Positions 7,324 through 14,811 of a stretch of DNA of 33,496 nt are shown here, one piece after another; position 1 is the stretch's first letter, and each line of letters opens with the position of its first letter. The stretch covers positions 1-33,496 of the forward strand of contig WOUS01000017.1 in the NCBI GenBank assembly GCA_009772985.1, in the 5' to 3' direction. A program made the position numbers and the translations under genes. This DNA comes from Anaerolineaceae bacterium (GTDB taxonomy: Bacteria; Chloroflexota; Anaerolineae; Anaerolineales; Villigracilaceae). The notes beneath the pieces were generated by a model. The model searched no databases. It worked only from the letters and a program-made list of their open reading frames with translations, and had not been told where the DNA came from.

Positions 7324-7390
7324 GGGCGAACCTGCGTGTTCGCCCGCAAACCGGCATGTTCGCACGGGGGCAGACACACAGGTCTGCCCC
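7324..7390. repeat. Two palindromic hairpins after ino1
   Basis: Hairpin 1 is GGGCGAAC/GTTCGCCC (7324-7345, loop CTGCGT). Hairpin 2 is GGGGCAGAC/GTCTGCCCC (7367-7390, loop ACACAG). They fill most of the gap between ino1 and the next start. No T-tract follows. Confidence 0.8.
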
Positions 7391-7425
7391 GACGGTGTGA
7401 CGATTCTTCTCACAAGAAAAAGGTC

Positions 7426-9015
7426 ATGGACAACAAACCTTCGTGGTGGAAAAGCGCGCTGGCCTTCCTGGGATGGTCAATCCTCTTCGGATTGATCTAT
7501 GCCCAGTCGCCGCTGTACACCTCCAACCAGAACACCTACTTCCTGCACGGAATGGCGCAGGCGGGATTCGGCTATCTCGACCGCGACTGGCTCGCCAGCA
7601 CGCAGGAGTTGATGCCGGTCTTCAGCGGGCTGGTCTTCCTCACCTACAAAATTTTCCACAGCCAGGTCCTGTCGTACGCGTACTATGCCCTGCTGATGGG
7701 CGTGTACCTGTTCAGCATGTTCGGCATCATGGACACGCTCTTCGACCTGCGCCGCTCCAAAGCGCGCACGCTGGCCTTCACCGCGCTGTTCCTGGCATTC
7801 CATTCCGCCGCGCTGCGCTTCGTCCTTTCGCGCGGACTGGAGCCGGAGGCCACTTTCCTGTTCGAGGGCGGCGTGGCCGGACAGCGCATCCTCGGGCAGG
7901 TCTACCAGCCGAGCGTCTTCGGCGTATTCCTGACCCTTTCGATTTACCTCTTCCTGCGCAAGCGCCCCCATCTCGCCCTCATCCCGATGGCCGCGGCGAT
8001 CTATTTCCACCCGGTCTATCTGCTGGCCGGGGCATTGCTGACCCTCGCCTACATGTGGATCATTTGGCGCGAGGAACGATGTGACAGTCACTTTGGAAGT
8101 GACTGTCACATCGCCGCGCTTAAAAAGCCTTTCCTGCTCGGATTAACCTCCCTGCTGCTCGTCGCGCCGGCGGTGGCCTACACCGCGTACATCAACTGGT
8201 CCTCCTCGCCCGCGATCGCCGCGCAGGCGCTGGACATCCTGGTCAACTTCCGCAACCCGCATCATGCCCTCATCGCCTCCTGGTTGGATTGGACGGTGGC
8301 CGTCAAGACCGTCATTTTCCTCGCCGCGCTGGTCGTTGCCCGCAAGACGCGGCTCTTCCCCATCCTCGTCATCGTCACGCTGGGCGTGCTCCTGCTGACC
8401 GCTGCGCAAGCCGTGACAGGCAGCGACACGCTGGCCCTGCTCTTCCCGTGGCGCGTGTCCATCCTGCTGGTTCCGCTCGGGCTGGCCACGGTGCTGGCGT
8501 ACGCGGTGACGAAGGTCAAACTCCCGGAGCGCGCCGCCAGAGGTAGGTCGGATTGCCAATCCGACTTACGCCGCGCCGCCATTGCCCTCAGCCTCGTGCT
8601 CATCACCGGGCTGGTCGCCGTCGGCGTGATGCGCTTCCAGATCGAGTCTGCCCGCCTGCGCTCCGGGGCGGCGCGGCCGATGATGGCCTGGGTGGCGGCC
8701 AACCGGTCCGCGGCCGACGTGTACCTCATCCCGCCCAAGATGGCCGACTTCCGCCTCGCCGCCGGCATGCCCGTCTACGTGGACTTCGTGACCGCCCCCG
8801 ACCGCAGCGCCGACGTGCTCGAATGGTACCGCCGCCTGCAACTGGTCTACGCCTTCTACAACGGCCAGACCGACCCGTGCGCCGCGCTCCACGCCTTCGC
8901 CGCGGACGAAGGCCTGACCCGCGCCGTCGTCCCCGCCGGGGACCCGGCCACGGCCTGCCCCTCCCTGCCCGTCGTCTACGCAGACGCGGATTACATCATC
9001 TACGAGATAAAATGA
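7426..9015 (+). CDS. Polytopic membrane protein of unknown function (GT-C-like layout)
   Basis: This 529-residue integral membrane protein has about ten hydrophobic segments, beginning with LAFLGWSILFGLIYA. The first extracellular loop holds SPLYTSNQNTYFLHGMAQAG and the charged LDRDWLAST, a layout reminiscent of GT-C glycosyltransferases or DUF6798-type proteins; I cannot confirm either. A soluble C-terminal segment (about 430-529) follows the last membrane helix. The next gene, an envelope deacetylase-like lipoprotein, overlaps as ATGA, so a role in surface glycan handling is plausible. The frame is open 30 codons upstream but that part is repeat-derived, so ATG 7426 is preferred. Two unrelated palindromes lie in frame inside the gene, after residue 217 and near residues 373-381. 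Confidence 0.8.
   Translation: MDNKPSWWKSALAFLGWSILFGLIYAQSPLYTSNQNTYFLHGMAQAGFGYLDRDWLASTQELMPVFSGLVFLTYKIFHSQVLSYAYYALLMGVYLFSMFGIMDTLFDLRRSKARTLAFTALFLAFHSAALRFVLSRGLEPEATFLFEGGVAGQRILGQVYQPSVFGVFLTLSIYLFLRKRPHLALIPMAAAIYFHPVYLLAGALLTLAYMWIIWREERCDSHFGSDCHIAALKKPFLLGLTSLLLVAPAVAYTAYINWSSSPAIAAQALDILVNFRNPHHALIASWLDWTVAVKTVIFLAALVVARKTRLFPILVIVTLGVLLLTAAQAVTGSDTLALLFPWRVSILLVPLGLATVLAYAVTKVKLPERAARGRSDCQSDLRRAAIALSLVLITGLVAVGVMRFQIESARLRSGAARPMMAWVAANRSAADVYLIPPKMADFRLAAGMPVYVDFVTAPDRSADVLEWYRRLQLVYAFYNGQTDPCAALHAFAADEGLTRAVVPAGDPATACPSLPVVYADADYIIYEIK
8077..8113. repeat. 37-bp in-frame perfect palindrome inside a membrane protein gene
   Basis: Arms 8077-8093 (CGATGTGACAGTCACTT) and 8097-8113 are perfectly complementary over 17 bp with loop TGG. 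It encodes RCDSHFGSDCHI right after the Trp/Arg-rich end of a membrane helix (MWIIWREE) and before the next helix. The Cys/His/Asp-rich composition is foreign to the rest of the protein. Confidence 0.9.
8543..8569. repeat. In-frame palindrome centred on ATTGCCAAT
   Basis: Arms GTAGGTCGGATTG (8543-8555) and CAATCCGACTTAC (8557-8569) pair over 13 bp with one G-T wobble. It encodes GRSDCQSDL in a cytoplasmic-looking loop. It belongs to the same centre-conserved family as 3741-3767 and 28053-28074. Confidence 0.88.
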
Positions 9016-10118
9016 AAACCCGACTTTTTATTTCCCTGCTCATCATCCTGCTGACAGCCTGCTCCGCCGCGACCCCGACCCCGCTGGCAATCCCGCCGAC
9101 TGAAACGGCGACCCTGACCCCGGTCCCGACCGGCACGCCCACGCCGACCGCCACCCCGGTCCGCACGCCGCCTGCCCTCCCGGCCTCGTTCGGGACCGAC
9201 CACCTGAATCCGCTCGACACGCCGCACGCGTACATTCCCGATACCTGCCAGTACCTGCGCGACAAGTGGTCGTCGGCCAACAGCGCGCCGGGGACGGTGG
9301 TGATGGTGATCATGTTCCACTCCATCGCCAGCGAGGATATCACCGACTACAACCAGATCACCCAGGGCAATTTTTCCATCCTGATGGACGACCTGCACGA
9401 GCAGGGATTCCAGGCCATCAACACGCAGCAACTGGCCGATTTTCTCTACCACAACGCGAAGATCCCGCCGCGCTCCGTCCTGCTGGTGGTGGACGACCGC
9501 CACTACGCCGAGTATTTCAATTCCTATTTCCGCCCGTATTACGACCAGTGGGGCTGGCCGGTGGTCAACTCGTGGATCAACCTCGACGACAGCATCGGCG
9601 CGGCCGCCCTGCCGGACAATGTGGCGCTGGAAAACGAAGGCTGGGTGGACCACCAGTCGCACGGCTTCGTGCATAACATCCCCATGTCCAACTCTTCTCC
9701 GGATGATTACCTGAAGGGCGAACTGCTCGGCTCGATGGAAGCCATGCAGCAGAACTTCGGCAAAACGCCCATCGCCATCATCTGGCCCGGCGGCGGATTC
9801 GGAGTGCGCCCGGTACAGGCCGCCCGGCAGTACGGCTACCAGTTGGGCTTCACCATCAACCCGCGCGGCCCGCTGATGTTCAACTGGGTGCCGCTCTCCG
9901 ACGCCACCGACCCGATGCGGCCCTCGTACCTGCCGGAGGGCCCGGTCAACGATCCGCTCATGGTGCTGCCGCGCTACTGGGCCCCGGACGCCGACCGGCA
10001 CATTGACACCGTCCGCCTGATCGGCAAGGAGGCCGCCGCCTACGCAGAGCAGGTCAAGGCAACAGAACTGGAATACTACGACATCGTCTGTTCGCCCGCC
10101 TACGGGCCGATGCCGTAG
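9012..10118 (+). CDS. Lipoprotein with polysaccharide-deacetylase (NodB-like) fold
   Basis: The 368-residue precursor has a lipoprotein signal (LLTAC, lipidated C17), a Pro/Thr-rich spacer (20-57) and a NodB-like carbohydrate esterase domain from about 93. The metal/catalytic pair is D161-D162 in LVVDDRH, in place of the usual TFDDG. H214 and H217 in DHQSHGFVHN correspond to the HxxxH metal motif and WPGGGF (258-263) to the third motif. Such enzymes remove acetyl groups from surface or peptidoglycan sugars; the substrate is unknown. The missing glycine of motif 1 makes activity slightly uncertain. It overlaps the upstream membrane protein gene as ATGA and the two likely act together at the cell surface. 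Confidence 0.85.
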   Translation: MKTRLFISLLIILLTACSAATPTPLAIPPTETATLTPVPTGTPTPTATPVRTPPALPASFGTDHLNPLDTPHAYIPDTCQYLRDKWSSANSAPGTVVMVIMFHSIASEDITDYNQITQGNFSILMDDLHEQGFQAINTQQLADFLYHNAKIPPRSVLLVVDDRHYAEYFNSYFRPYYDQWGWPVVNSWINLDDSIGAAALPDNVALENEGWVDHQSHGFVHNIPMSNSSPDDYLKGELLGSMEAMQQNFGKTPIAIIWPGGGFGVRPVQAARQYGYQLGFTINPRGPLMFNWVPLSDATDPMRPSYLPEGPVNDPLMVLPRYWAPDADRHIDTVRLIGKEAAAYAEQVKATELEYYDIVCSPAYGPMP

Positions 10119-10124
10119 GAGCAT

Positions 10125-10176
10125 CCGCAGATTGCGCACATCGTCCCGATGGGTTTCGGGAGATTACGCAGATTGG
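10125..10176. repeat. CGCAGATT repeat remnants
   Basis: CCGCAGATTGCGCAC and GATTACGCAGATTGG flank a short CCCGA/TCGGG hairpin. The unit GCAGATTRCG looks like another short tandem family, here reduced to two or three copies. Confidence 0.45.
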
Positions 10177-10190
10177 TTGATAGAGCCAAA

Positions 10191-10219
10191 AAAGTCCCCG
10201 ACACGAAATCGGGGGCTTT
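10191..10219. terminator. Bidirectional intrinsic terminator
   Basis: Arms AAAGTCCCCGA (10191-10201) and TCGGGGGCTTT (10209-10219) form an 11-bp stem with one G-U and loop CACGAAA. On the minus strand a run of six T follows, which suits the LysM gene. On the plus strand the T-run is short. It lies between two convergent genes. Confidence 0.75.
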
Positions 10220-10242
10220 CCATAACTTCTTTTCAGTGTTCA

Positions 10243-10270
10243 CTCCGCGCTCTCTGCGCCTCCGCGGTTA
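10243..10270. repeat. CTCCGCG/CTCTGCG short tandem repeat
   Basis: The segment consists of degenerate units CTCCGCGCT, CTCTGCGC, CTCCGCGG ending GTTAAAG. A related CTTCGCG family lies at 11262-11345 at the other side of the LysM gene. Confidence 0.6.
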
Positions 10271-10275
10271 AAGCC

Positions 10276-11097
10276 CTACGACGCTTTCTTCGACCGCCAG
10301 GCGTAGACGCCCAGCCCAATCCCCGCCAGCAGGAGCAGCGCCCCAAACACGCCCAGCAGCGGCGAGGATTTTTCCCCGTCCACCGGATCTGTCTCCACCT
10401 TGATCTGCGCCCCAAAATTGACGTAGACCGAATCGCCGGGGCCAACCTCCACCTCGGCGCTCAACGTGGTGGTCGGATTGAAGCCGTCCGGCACGGCCGC
10501 GCTGACGGTGTACTTCCCGCCCGGCACGTCGGCAAAGCAGACCGGGTCCAGCCCCGCGACCGTGTCGAGCGTCTGCGAGTACGGACCGGTCAGGCTGGTC
10601 AGGCTGACCGCGCCGCCGAGGACAATCGGCTCGGTCCCTTCCACAATGTACGCGTCGAAGGCGTCGGTGTCGGCCTGGCGCATCCCGTCGCCGTTGGTGT
10701 CGTTGAACAACGCCACGCAGACGCTCGCCGAGCCAGTCAGCGCCGGGGTGGCGGTGGGCAGGGCGGCGGTCGGGACCGGCGACGGGCCGGGGGTCGGGGA
10801 AGAGGCCGCCGGGCCGCCGATGCCGATGACCAGCTGCTGCCCCTCGACCAGATCGCAATTCTCGTTCAAATGGTTCGTCTGGCGAAGGTAATCCTGTGAA
10901 ACACCGGTCATGAGCGAAATGCTCGTGCAGGTATCTCCCGACTTGACAATGTAAATGATACGCCCATCCGGGCCGGGAGTGGGGGTGGCATACTGCGTCC
11001 CCTGCGCCGGGGGCGCGGCAAGCGCCGAGAAGGTGGCGCTCAACAGGAGCAACCCGGCCAGGAAAACGCCGATGGCAAGTACCGACTTCAGTTTCAT
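10276..11097 (-). CDS. LysM-domain membrane-anchored surface protein
   Basis: The 273-residue precursor has a signal peptide (1-27, cleavage after SALA), a LysM domain at about 48-93 (YIVKSGDTCTSISLMTGVS ... VEGQQLVI), a Pro/Thr-rich spacer (98-120), an SdrD-B-like beta domain (about 123-235) with the calcium-type loop DTNGDGMRQADTD, and a C-terminal helix (about 245-267) followed by WRSKKAS. LysM binds peptidoglycan or related N-acetylglucosamine polymers. The C-terminal anchor places it in the membrane with the beta domain outside. The gene is monocistronic, bounded by repeats and a terminator. Function beyond wall binding is unknown. Confidence 0.88.
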   Translation of the reverse strand: MKLKSVLAIGVFLAGLLLLSATFSALAAPPAQGTQYATPTPGPDGRIIYIVKSGDTCTSISLMTGVSQDYLRQTNHLNENCDLVEGQQLVIGIGGPAASSPTPGPSPVPTAALPTATPALTGSASVCVALFNDTNGDGMRQADTDAFDAYIVEGTEPIVLGGAVSLTSLTGPYSQTLDTVAGLDPVCFADVPGGKYTVSAAVPDGFNPTTTLSAEVEVGPGDSVYVNFGAQIKVETDPVDGEKSSPLLGVFGALLLLAGIGLGVYAWRSKKAS

Positions 11098-11129
11098 GCG
11101 GTCATTATATCAAAGGTTCGCGCCTTTTC

Positions 11130-11252
11130 GCCCTCACCCATCCCCGGCCCTTCCCTCTCCCAAAAACATTGGGAGAGGGAAGGGTGAACAGCGGCTAATC
11201 ACGGCAGCGTCTCCCCTCTCCCTGTTTTGGGAGAGGGGCCGGGGGTGAGGGC
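11130..11252. repeat. Large Y-shaped palindromic element
   Basis: Outer arms GCCCTCACCC...CCGGCCC (11130-11150) and GGGCCGGGGGTGAGGGC (11236-11252) enclose hairpin TTCCCTCTCCC/GGGAGAGGGAA (11151-11181) and hairpin CCCCTCTCCC/GGGAGAGGGG (about 11213-11238). It lies between the divergent LysM and purA genes. No T-tract follows. Confidence 0.85.
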
Positions 11253-11261
11253 AAGGCAGGC

Positions 11262-11345
11262 GATCGCGAAGAAATCTCGAGGCCGCGAAGAAACCCTTCG
11301 CGGGCAAATTGATTCTTCGCGTACTTTGCGACCTTCGCGGTTTAA
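11262..11345. repeat. CTTCGCG short tandem repeat upstream of purA
   Basis: Units CGCGAAGAAA and their complement CTTCGCG recur at least five times in both orientations, ending in TTTGCGACCTTCGCGG then TTTAATC. It directly abuts the purA promoter. Confidence 0.7.
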
Positions 11346-11357
11346 TCTTTTCCCTGC

Positions 11358-11366
11358 TGATATAAT
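11358..11366 (+). promoter_or_regulatory. Extended -10 promoter of purA
   Basis: TGATATAAT is a TGn-extended -10 with a perfect TATAAT at 11361-11366, 24 bases before the ATG. No convincing -35 is visible, as is usual for extended -10 promoters. AAGGAGA follows at 11379-11385. Confidence 0.6.
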
Positions 11367-11390
11367 GCGCTTGTTCGCAAGGAGATAGAT

Positions 11391-12704
11391 ATGGCGCTTC
11401 AAATCATCGTCGGCGCGCAGTGGGGGGACGAAGGCAAAGGCCGCATCGTGGACTGGTTCGCGGCGAATGCCGATTTCACCGCCCGCTACAACGGCGGCGA
11501 CAACGCCGGGCACACCGTCACGGTCGGCGAAACGATCTTCAAACTGCACCTCGTCCCGTCGGGCATCATCCACCCAAAGGTCGTCGCCGTGATGGGCAAC
11601 GGGATGGTTGTCAACCCGCAGCGGCTGCTCGAAGAGATGGAAATGCTGGCCGCGGCCGGCATCGGCATCTCACCTGCGCGCCTGCGCATCTCGTACGCCG
11701 CGCACATCATCACCCCCGCCCACCAGGCGCTCGACCGGGCGCTGGAAGCGGCGCGCGGTAAGGATAACATCGGCACCACCGGGCGCGGCATCGGTCCCGC
11801 CTACACAGACAAGGCCACCCGCCGCGGCCTGCGTGTGGCTGACCTGCTGGCGGCAGACTTTTCCGAGCGGCTCGCCGCGCACCTAGAATCTGCCAACGCC
11901 GCCTTGAAAACACTGGGGGCAGCCCCGCTCGAAATCGAACCTATTCTGACAGAGTTTACGGATTACGTTTTACGTCTTACGCCTTACGTGGCCGACACCG
12001 CCGTCGAACTGGACGCCGCCCTGCGCGCCGGGAAGACCATCCTGGCCGAGGGCGCGCAGGGGACGCTGCTCGACCTCGACCACGGCACGTATCCCTTCGT
12101 GACCAGTTCCTCCACCGTGGCCCCCGGCGCGCTGACCGGCCTCGGTCTCGGCCTGACCGCCGCCCGCGACGCCCGCGTGACCGGCGTGGTCAAGGCCTTC
12201 CAGACGCGCGTCGGCTCCGGCCCGTTCCCGACCGAGTTGACCGGCGACCTGGCGCTCCGTCTGCGCGGCACCGGCGAGCATCCCTGGGACGAGTACGGGA
12301 CGACCACCGGCCGCCCGCGCCGCGTCGGCTGGCTGGACGGCGTCCTGCTGCGCTACGCCGCCCGTCTCAACGGCTTCACCGAACTGGCCGTCACTAAACT
12401 CGACATCCTCTCCGGGCTGGAGACGCTCAACATCTGCACCGCCTACCGTCCCAAAAATGCTGGGACTTTCAGCCGCGACGAGAAACTGTTCACCGACCTC
12501 CCCTTCGGCCCCGCGGACCTGGCTCCGTACGAACCGGTCTACGAAGAACTCCCCGGCTGGAAGGAGGACGTCTCCGGGGTGCGGAAGTGGGACGACCTGC
12601 CGTCCGCAGCGCGGGACTATCTCGACCGGGTGGCAGGACTGGCCGGGGTCCCGGTGCGGCTCGTGTCCGTGGGGCCGGAGAGGGAACAGATCGTCAATCA
12701 CTGA
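11391..12704 (+). CDS. purA: Adenylosuccinate synthetase
   Basis: PurA joins IMP and aspartate using GTP to form adenylosuccinate, the first step from IMP to AMP. The 437-residue protein is full length. The GTP loop is QWGDEGKGRIVDWFA (10-24), the IMP/catalytic His motif NGGDNAGHT (34-42), and EGAQGTLLDLDHGTYPFVTSS and GVVKAFQTRVGSGPFPTE are all intact. The C-terminal GTP-base region (TKLDILSGL) is present. Residues 189-200 (FTDYVLRLTPYV) are encoded by a TTTACG-type tandem repeat; because family members often have a PYV-DT motif here, part of this may be normal sequence. A strong terminator follows. Confidence 0.97.
   Translation: MALQIIVGAQWGDEGKGRIVDWFAANADFTARYNGGDNAGHTVTVGETIFKLHLVPSGIIHPKVVAVMGNGMVVNPQRLLEEMEMLAAAGIGISPARLRISYAAHIITPAHQALDRALEAARGKDNIGTTGRGIGPAYTDKATRRGLRVADLLAADFSERLAAHLESANAALKTLGAAPLEIEPILTEFTDYVLRLTPYVADTAVELDAALRAGKTILAEGAQGTLLDLDHGTYPFVTSSSTVAPGALTGLGLGLTAARDARVTGVVKAFQTRVGSGPFPTELTGDLALRLRGTGEHPWDEYGTTTGRPRRVGWLDGVLLRYAARLNGFTELAVTKLDILSGLETLNICTAYRPKNAGTFSRDEKLFTDLPFGPADLAPYEPVYEELPGWKEDVSGVRKWDDLPSAARDYLDRVAGLAGVPVRLVSVGPEREQIVNH
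11955..11990. repeat. TTACG tandem repeat inside purA
   Basis: TTTACGGATTACG, TTTTACGTCTTACG and CCTTACG units follow each other over 36 bases, in frame. Codon use here (TTA, CGT, ACG) is unlike the rest of purA. The same unit occurs on both sides of the terminator at 23811-23899. Confidence 0.75.
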
Positions 12705-12710
12705 CCAAAA

Positions 12711-12738
12711 AGAGACCGCCACCCGGCGGTCTCTTTTT
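12711..12738. terminator. Intrinsic terminator after purA
   Basis: AGAGACCGCC (12711-12720) pairs perfectly with GGCGGTCTCT (12725-12734), loop ACCC, followed by TTTT. An A-run precedes it, so it may serve the convergent SDR gene too. Confidence 0.92.
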
Positions 12739-12786
12739 ACTCTTCCTTCTTCCTTCTCACTTCTTACTCGTTCCTTCTTACTTTAC
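12735..12786. repeat. Pyrimidine-rich TTCCTTCT/TTACTC repeat
   Basis: Degenerate units TCTTCCTTCT, TCCTTCTCACTTC and TTACTCGTTCCTTCTTAC run from the terminator into the stop codon of the SDR gene. It looks like another short tandem family at a gene end. Confidence 0.6.
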
Positions 12787-13817
12787 TCATTCGTCCTCGC
12801 GCTCACCCTCTTGTATCTCTTCCGTATCTCCGGCAGGAAATATTCCTCGAAGAAACGCTCCTCGTCGTAATCGGGCTTCCAGCCCCAATCCTTGCGCGCC
12901 GCGGAGTCGTCCACATCCTCCGGCCAGGAGTCCACGATGCCCTGGCGGCGCGGGTTCGGCTCGAAGGTGATCTGCGCCGACGGGAACGCGGCCAGCGCCC
13001 GCTTGCGGAATCCGCCCGCCGTCAGGCTGAAGGCGTCAATGTTGTAGACCGGGCGGGTCAATTTTTCGCGCGGCGCATCCATCAGCATGAAAATGGACTT
13101 GATCGCGTCCGGCATCGCCATGAACGAGATTTTGGTGTCCTCGCGCACGAAACAGGCGTAGGGCAGGCCCTGCGCGGCGTGGTGCAGCATCTCCGGCCCG
13201 TAGTCGCTCGTCCCGCCGCTGGGGACGGTGAACGCACTGACAAGGCCGGGGAAGCGGATGGCGTGGAAGTCGAGCATCACCGGCGGCTGCGGGTCGAGGT
13301 GGCGCTGGCCGCAGAACTGGCTGTAATACATGCCCAGTTTCTCGCAGTACAGTTTGTTGCAGCCGTACATCGTGTGCGGCGTGTTCCAGTCGTCCTCTTT
13401 CACGCGCCCGGCGCGGCCCTTCTCCTCCCGGTTCGCAAACCCGTAGGCCGCAATCGAACTCGGAAAGAGGAACTTCACCGCCTGCCCGCGCTGCTCGGAT
13501 TTGTACGCCGCCAGCATCAACAACTGCATCGTCCCCTCCACGTTGATGCGGTGCGCCTCCTCGGTGGCAATTTCAGCCTTCGACGAGAGCGAGGCCGCCA
13601 GGTGAAAGATGATGTCGAAATCGTAGGCATAGAACTGCTTGACCTTGAAAACCATGTCCCCCTGCAAATGCTCGGCCACGAGCGGCTGGATGGACTCGGC
13701 CGCCGGGAACAGGTCGGTGGTCACGATGCGGTATCCGCCCCGCTTCGCCAGTCCCTGCACCAGCGCCTGCCCGATCTCGCCGCACGCGCCCGTCACCAGC
13801 ACGAGTTTCTCGCTCAT
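12783..13817 (-). CDS. SDR-family NAD-dependent dehydrogenase, L-threonine-dehydrogenase-like
   Basis: This 344-residue extended short-chain dehydrogenase has the NAD motif TGACGEIG (9-16), catalytic S120/S121 in PSSIAAYG, and Y151/K155 in MYGCNKLYCE. The second half (GGTSDYGPEMLHHAAQGLPYA..., EDTKISFMAMPDAIKSI and DDSAARKDWGWKPDYD) resembles SDR-type L-threonine 3-dehydrogenases, which oxidise threonine to 2-amino-3-ketobutyrate, more than UDP-sugar epimerases. A stretch at about 168-185 (FCGQRHLDPQPPVMLDF) looks longer than in those enzymes, so the substrate may differ. AAAGGAGAAA precedes the ATG. No kbl-like ligase is in the window. Stop and last residues border a pyrimidine repeat. Confidence 0.82.
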   Translation of the reverse strand: MSEKLVLVTGACGEIGQALVQGLAKRGGYRIVTTDLFPAAESIQPLVAEHLQGDMVFKVKQFYAYDFDIIFHLAASLSSKAEIATEEAHRINVEGTMQLLMLAAYKSEQRGQAVKFLFPSSIAAYGFANREEKGRAGRVKEDDWNTPHTMYGCNKLYCEKLGMYYSQFCGQRHLDPQPPVMLDFHAIRFPGLVSAFTVPSGGTSDYGPEMLHHAAQGLPYACFVREDTKISFMAMPDAIKSIFMLMDAPREKLTRPVYNIDAFSLTAGGFRKRALAAFPSAQITFEPNPRRQGIVDSWPEDVDDSAARKDWGWKPDYDEERFFEEYFLPEIRKRYKRVSARTNE

Positions 13818-13849
13818 AAATTTCTCCTTTATGCTAGAATATTCCTGTC

Positions 13850-13877
13850 ATTGCGAGCGCCGAAGGCGCGAAGCAAT
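13850..13877. repeat. ATTGCGAGCG/CGAAGCAAT palindrome
   Basis: ATTGC-GA-GCGCC pairs with GGCGC-GAA-GCAAT around GAA. The form TCATTGCGAGC...GCGAAGCAATCT is a dispersed palindromic repeat seen in many environmental bacteria. It lies between the divergent SDR and lipoprotein genes. Confidence 0.75.
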
Positions 13878-13955
13878 CTCTCACGGCTTTATTGTACAAC
13901 AACCAGGCGGATTTTCGCTCGGACGTTTGACCCGCTCTCGGACGATTAAACTCAC

Positions 13956-14771
13956 ATGATGGATTTCCGCAAGCGTTTCTGGACCCTCATCCTGCCCGCC
14001 GTTGCCCTGGCATCCGCCTGCTCCGGGCTGTTCCCCGCGCCCGTGACAACGAATACCGCCCCCGCCCCGACCGGCACCGCCACCCCCACCATCGTCTGGT
14101 TCCCCGCCACCAACACGCCCACGCCATTCGCCACCCCGGTCATCTTCCCGACCGGGGAAGCGCGTCCCGGCCTGGGCGGCACGCTGCTCGCCGACATATT
14201 CGACGACCCCGCCGTCTGGACGACCGCCTCCGGCGCAGTGGTGGACCGCAACCGCCTCACGCTGACTTCCCGCTCGAAGAACTACATCCTGTCCCAGCGC
14301 AACGGCCTGAACCTGAACGATTTCTACGCCGAGGTGGACGTGCGCCTGAGCCTGTGCCGCGGGGCGGATGCCTACGGCCTGCTCTTCCGCCTGATGAGCA
14401 GCGCAGACTACTACCGCTTCGCGGTCAACTGCAGCGGGCAGGCGCGGCTGGAGCGCGTCCGCAACGGGGAGGCGGTGCCGCTCAGCGGCTGGCTCCCGAG
14501 CGGCGACGCTCCGCCCGGCGCGCCGGGCGAGGTGCGGCTGGGCGTGTGGGCCGCGGGGGGCGAGATGCGCTTCTTCCTGAACGACCGCTACCAGTTCACG
14601 GTACGCGACCCCGTTTTCCGGTCCGGCACGCTCGGGGTGTTCATCCTGCCCAACAGCGCGGCCGAGGAGACGGTCAGCTTCTCGAACCTGAACGTGTACG
14701 CCGTCACCTACGTCAGCCCGACGCCGTCGGCCACGCCGTCGCGTACGCCCACGCCGACGCGCACACCGTGA
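13956..14771 (+). CDS. Lipoprotein with concanavalin/LamG-like beta domain
   Basis: The 271-residue precursor has a lipoprotein signal (ALASAC, C22), a Thr/Pro-rich spacer (30-65) and a beta-sandwich domain from about 75 (LLADIFDDPAVW..., NGLNLNDFYAEVDVRL, YGLLFRLMSSADYYRFAV, FLNDRYQFTVRD). This pattern matches 3-keto-disaccharide hydrolase/LamG-like folds (DUF1080 type) that bind glycans. A second Thr/Pro tail ends the protein. No catalytic residues can be named. MM at the start gives two possible ATGs. It is likely a surface-exposed binding protein; the partner is unknown. Confidence 0.8.
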   Translation: MMDFRKRFWTLILPAVALASACSGLFPAPVTTNTAPAPTGTATPTIVWFPATNTPTPFATPVIFPTGEARPGLGGTLLADIFDDPAVWTTASGAVVDRNRLTLTSRSKNYILSQRNGLNLNDFYAEVDVRLSLCRGADAYGLLFRLMSSADYYRFAVNCSGQARLERVRNGEAVPLSGWLPSGDAPPGAPGEVRLGVWAAGGEMRFFLNDRYQFTVRDPVFRSGTLGVFILPNSAAEETVSFSNLNVYAVTYVSPTPSATPSRTPTPTRTP

Positions 14772-14802
14772 GATTTACGATTTGCGATTTTTGATTTACG
14801 AT
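14772..14802. repeat. GATTTACGATTTGCG short tandem repeat
   Basis: GATTTACGATTTGCGATTTT is followed by GATTTACGAT. The units are about 7-10 bases long. The reverse complement of the same unit occurs inside the downstream methyltransferase gene at 15126-15156. This repeat keeps a frame open upstream of that gene. Confidence 0.8.
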
Positions 14803-14811
14803 AGGGACACG

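Noticed and set aside
7336..7425. Open frame extending the membrane protein 30 codons upstream
   Set aside because: The extra codons are translated palindromic repeats after ino1; ATG 7426 begins a normal membrane-protein N-terminus.
14782..14811. Earlier ATG for the DNA methyltransferase
   Set aside because: It lies in the GATTTACG repeat and adds only repeat-encoded residues; ATG 14812 has AGGGAC upstream.
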